From Candidatus Terraquivivens ruidianensis (GTDB lineage Archaea; Thermoproteota; Nitrososphaeria_A; Caldarchaeales; Wolframiiraptoraceae): a stretch of 64,000 nt of DNA. Positions 61,846 to 64,000 of the stretch are shown here, one piece after another. Where the stretch lies: NCBI GenBank assembly GCA_023267975.1, contig JALNLA010000004.1, forward strand, positions 62,001 through 126,000. Direction: 5' to 3'. Position 1 is the stretch's first letter. Each line of letters begins with the position of its first letter. The translations under genes and the position numbers were made by a program. The notes beneath the pieces are model-generated. The model saw only the letters and a program-made list of their open reading frames with translations. It made no database searches and was not told the DNA's origin.

Positions 61846-63055
61846 TATACTCTTTGCCGAGCAGTTCCCTTGCCACTATTATCTTCATTATCTCCGTTGC
61901 ACCCTCGGCCCACATGTACGACCTTATGCCCCTTAAAGCTATCTGGAGCGGACACTCGGCCATGTAGCCGTATGCTCCATACCATTGCATGGCATCGTTT
62001 ACCGCATCGAATGCCACCCACGGCGCTAACATCTTGGCCTCTGCTGCCACTCTCGTCACCTCGAACCTTGTGAACTTACCTTCCCTTTGCTCCTTGTCAA
62101 ACATCCATAGAGCTTTGTATCCTAAGAGCCTCACGGCGTCAAGCTTCGCATAATTTTCCGCCAACTTAAACTGTACGCCTTCGTACTTAGCTAACGGATT
62201 GCCAAAGACGTTTCTTTGCTTTATGTAATCCATGGCAGTCTCGAGTGCCGACATGGCTGCACCACAGCAGACGACCGATATTATCGACCTAGCAAAGTCA
62301 AAGCCCTCCATACATATGTAAAAACCTCTGTTCTCTGGGCCGACCATATTTTCCTCAGGAACTTCTACATCCTTCAGTGAGAAACCTCCAGTCGAGATGC
62401 CTCTCCTTCCCATCTCTCTGAGGTACGTAACGCTAACTTCACCAGAAACTTCTTTTATCGGTACATAGAACAAAGACATACCTCTCGTTCCTTTTGATGG
62501 ATCTGTCTTCGCCAACGTGAGGAAGCCGCCAGCTTCCGGGAGAAGCTCCATTACCTCTTTTACGCCAGAGGTGTACATCTTCTCACCGTTAAGAATATAC
62601 GTGCTGCCCTTCTTCACCGCCAACATTCTTATGTTGGCAAGGTCTGAACCGGCTGCTGGTTCGGTGGTTGCTATTCCGATGAACGCCCTACCTTTTGCGA
62701 CTTTTGAGAGAACCTTCTTTGAAAGTTCGGAATCTCCGTACTTGTTGAATACGTAGCCCCACGCAGTGGGGACGAGGTAGAAGACGGCTGTAGCGCAAGA
62801 CACGTCCGCCCTGCCAATCTCCTCGCCCGCTATTCCTGCGGTTACAGCATCCGCACCCGCTCCGCCCTTTTCAGGTGATGCTGTCATTGCGAGTATTCCC
62901 ATGTTCGCCAAACCCTCGATTATATCCTGTGGTATCCTACCACCATCTTCTATATCGAAAAGTCTTGGGGCTAGGTTCTTTTGGCAATATTCCCTGATAG
63001 ACTTTCTGAACAGTTCCTGCTCCTCCGTAAACTCAAAATCCAAGCTCGCATGCAC
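61832..63055 (-). CDS. Acyl-CoA dehydrogenase
   Basis: The 407-residue flavoprotein has the family layout. The N-terminal helical domain (FEFTEEQELFRKSIREYCQK) is followed by a beta domain with GIATTEPAAGSDLANIRM, and the C-terminal helical domain has RNVFGNPLAKYEGVQFKLAE, MQWYGAYGYMAECPLQ, and RGIRSYMWAEGATEIMKII. The E in the terminal AEGATEI block fits FAD/substrate contacts. It oxidises acyl-CoA to enoyl-CoA with an ETF-type acceptor. No etf or thiolase genes are nearby, so chain length is unknown. Confidence 0.92.
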   Translation of the reverse strand: MHASLDFEFTEEQELFRKSIREYCQKNLAPRLFDIEDGGRIPQDIIEGLANMGILAMTASPEKGGAGADAVTAGIAGEEIGRADVSCATAVFYLVPTAWGYVFNKYGDSELSKKVLSKVAKGRAFIGIATTEPAAGSDLANIRMLAVKKGSTYILNGEKMYTSGVKEVMELLPEAGGFLTLAKTDPSKGTRGMSLFYVPIKEVSGEVSVTYLREMGRRGISTGGFSLKDVEVPEENMVGPENRGFYICMEGFDFARSIISVVCCGAAMSALETAMDYIKQRNVFGNPLAKYEGVQFKLAENYAKLDAVRLLGYKALWMFDKEQREGKFTRFEVTRVAAEAKMLAPWVAFDAVNDAMQWYGAYGYMAECPLQIALRGIRSYMWAEGATEIMKIIVARELLGKEYIAYR

Positions 63056-63143
63056 CTCTCTGGGCAGAGCACAGTAAAATATTAATAATTATAAGTCTTT
63101 ATTTATCACTCTTTTTAAGAGGCACATATGCCATTATTATCCA

Positions 63144-64000
63144 TCAAATATCAGATGACGATATATCCATCATAGCTACCTCTACGCTTCCACCCCTCCC
63201 CCTTTGCACGAACATCTTGTCTGGAAACTTGATAGCTAAGCTGTTAAAGACGTCATGGACCATGCTGGGCGTTGAGAACATACGTCTTTCCAACAAAAGG
63301 AAAACGCAGAGCCTCTCTAGCATGCTAAGATTCACCGCATTTCCTTCTCGGACAAACCTTCTATATGCCTCGATTATCGTACTTGCTATCTCGAGCCTAC
63401 TGGCTTTCGTCAGACCTGGAATTATGAGCGGCGCGACATCCTTTATGATAGCTTCCTCAATCCTTTTCAATGGAACTTTGAGATAACCCTCAAAAATCTC
63501 TTTATGTTTAATGAAGCTTTCGTCGGTAGAGTATTTTCCCCTACCGGCCCTCTTGAGGATTCCCAAATCCACGAGCCACTCTAGCCTAGGTGGCGCTATG
63601 TGCCTGTATTTGGCGTATTGGCTACTCTTTATCCATTCGCTTTTCCCTTCTAGGCTAAGCCTCTTCATCCTAAACTTTTCTGCCTCAGCTATCTCTTTTT
63701 CTATCAGGCTTTTTTTCTTTGCGTCAACCTTCGTTATAATGCTCCTCAAAGCGGAGGGGTAAAGCTCCTCCATCATGTAACTCATGGCCTCCATCCTCAT
63801 GAACTTTTCATGCTCTAAAACCCAGAGCATAGTCTTCAGTAAAAACGGAAAGTCTGCTGAGATTAAAGTGGTGAGAAATAACACCTTCTCGACAGGGTTT
63901 AACGTTAACAGCTCTTCGTGTGTGATGTCCTTACTTTCTTGGATAAACTTTGTGGCAGAATCGAGCCTTATGTAAAGCTTACCAACATCTCCTAAAGTCT
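63144..64000 (-). CDS. Unrecognised protein, 5' end outside window
   Basis: The reverse-strand frame is open from the window edge to a stop at 63144, at least 285 residues, with no need for the GTG at 63884 to be the start. The part seen is rich in charged helices. It may include a winged helix in the middle (HIAPPRLEWLVDLGILKRAG, then GRGKYSTDE), which would fit DNA binding. No enzyme motif or membrane segment is clear and I do not recognise the family. Confidence 0.6.
   Translation of the reverse strand, partial: TLGDVGKLYIRLDSATKFIQESKDITHEELLTLNPVEKVLFLTTLISADFPFLLKTMLWVLEHEKFMRMEAMSYMMEELYPSALRSIITKVDAKKKSLIEKEIAEAEKFRMKRLSLEGKSEWIKSSQYAKYRHIAPPRLEWLVDLGILKRAGRGKYSTDESFIKHKEIFEGYLKVPLKRIEEAIIKDVAPLIIPGLTKASRLEIASTIIEAYRRFVREGNAVNLSMLERLCVFLLLERRMFSTPSMVHDVFNSLAIKFPDKMFVQRGRGGSVEVAMMDISSSDI

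Noticed and set aside
1-64000. CRISPR arrays, insertion sequences, integrase or prophage
   Set aside because: No spaced direct repeats, transposase motifs or integrase motifs were seen on either strand; the genes look native to one archaeal chromosome.

Overview
This window reads as a chromosome segment of a probably thermophilic archaeon. Archaeal markers are the GatD/GatE glutaminyl-tRNA amidotransferase, a thermosome subunit, the NurA-HerA pair, CofE (coenzyme F420), a Tes-like radical SAM enzyme, AbrB-PhoU regulators, TATA boxes about 25 bases before start codons, many TTG/GTG starts and a box C/D sRNA. AGG and ATA codons are frequent, as in thermophiles. The gene mix (Mvh hydrogenase with HdrABC, lipoate genes, acyl-CoA dehydrogenase, no methanogenesis genes in view) fits a non-methanogenic TACK archaeon such as an Aigarchaeota/Nitrososphaeria or Bathyarchaeia relative. 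That placement is inference; no rRNA lies in the window. Genes are tightly packed and no gap exceeds about 240 bases. No insertion sequence, CRISPR array or integrase was seen.

Layout. 1-2006: end of a surface glycan or glycolipid cluster (flippase-like protein, methyltransferase, sugar epimerase). 2077-8790: methyltransferase, aminotransferase, gatD-gatE and three small proteins sharing an N-terminal module plus winged helix. 8821-13401: repair and RNA-modification operon nurA-herA-ogg-NSUN-PUA. 13415-20439: membrane glycosyltransferase, ureohydrolase, second NSUN enzyme, Cys-rich protein, cofE, PD-(D/E)XK nuclease. 20443-20626: tRNA-Glu(CTC) followed by a box C/D sRNA. 20795-26535: thermosome facing a TrmB / UPF0182 / membrane-anchored Hsp20 operon.

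26751-55671 is the metabolic core. hypF diverges from hdrC-hdrB-hdrA-mvhD-mvhG-mvhA-protease, a complete soluble hydrogenase/heterodisulfide-reductase complex. Then comes an unusual modular redox locus (36113-47085): three HdrD/DsrK/GlcF-like two-CCG-domain proteins, each paired with a membrane cytochrome-b-like protein (two cases) or a GlcD-like flavoprotein (one case). Two GcvH-like proteins there have lost the lipoyl lysine (Arg and Met instead), while a third (LbpA-like) keeps it. An OsmC protein and two paralogous AbrB-PhoU regulators complete the locus. Next are hypE and a four-gene lipoate assembly cluster (LipT-like flavoprotein, lipoate ligase fused to DUF116, two LipS-type radical SAM proteins), then hypD, hypC, hypA and hypB.

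Working hypothesis: hydrogen oxidation by Mvh-Hdr is linked to a thiol/disulfide pool that includes protein-bound lipoamide, and the HdrD-like modules exchange electrons between that pool, the membrane and a hydroxyacid-type donor. 55740-64000 holds the Tes-like enzyme, nadC, a NitT/TauT-type ABC transporter, a CDGSH iron-sulfur protein, endonuclease III, an acyl-CoA dehydrogenase and an unrecognised gene cut by the window edge.
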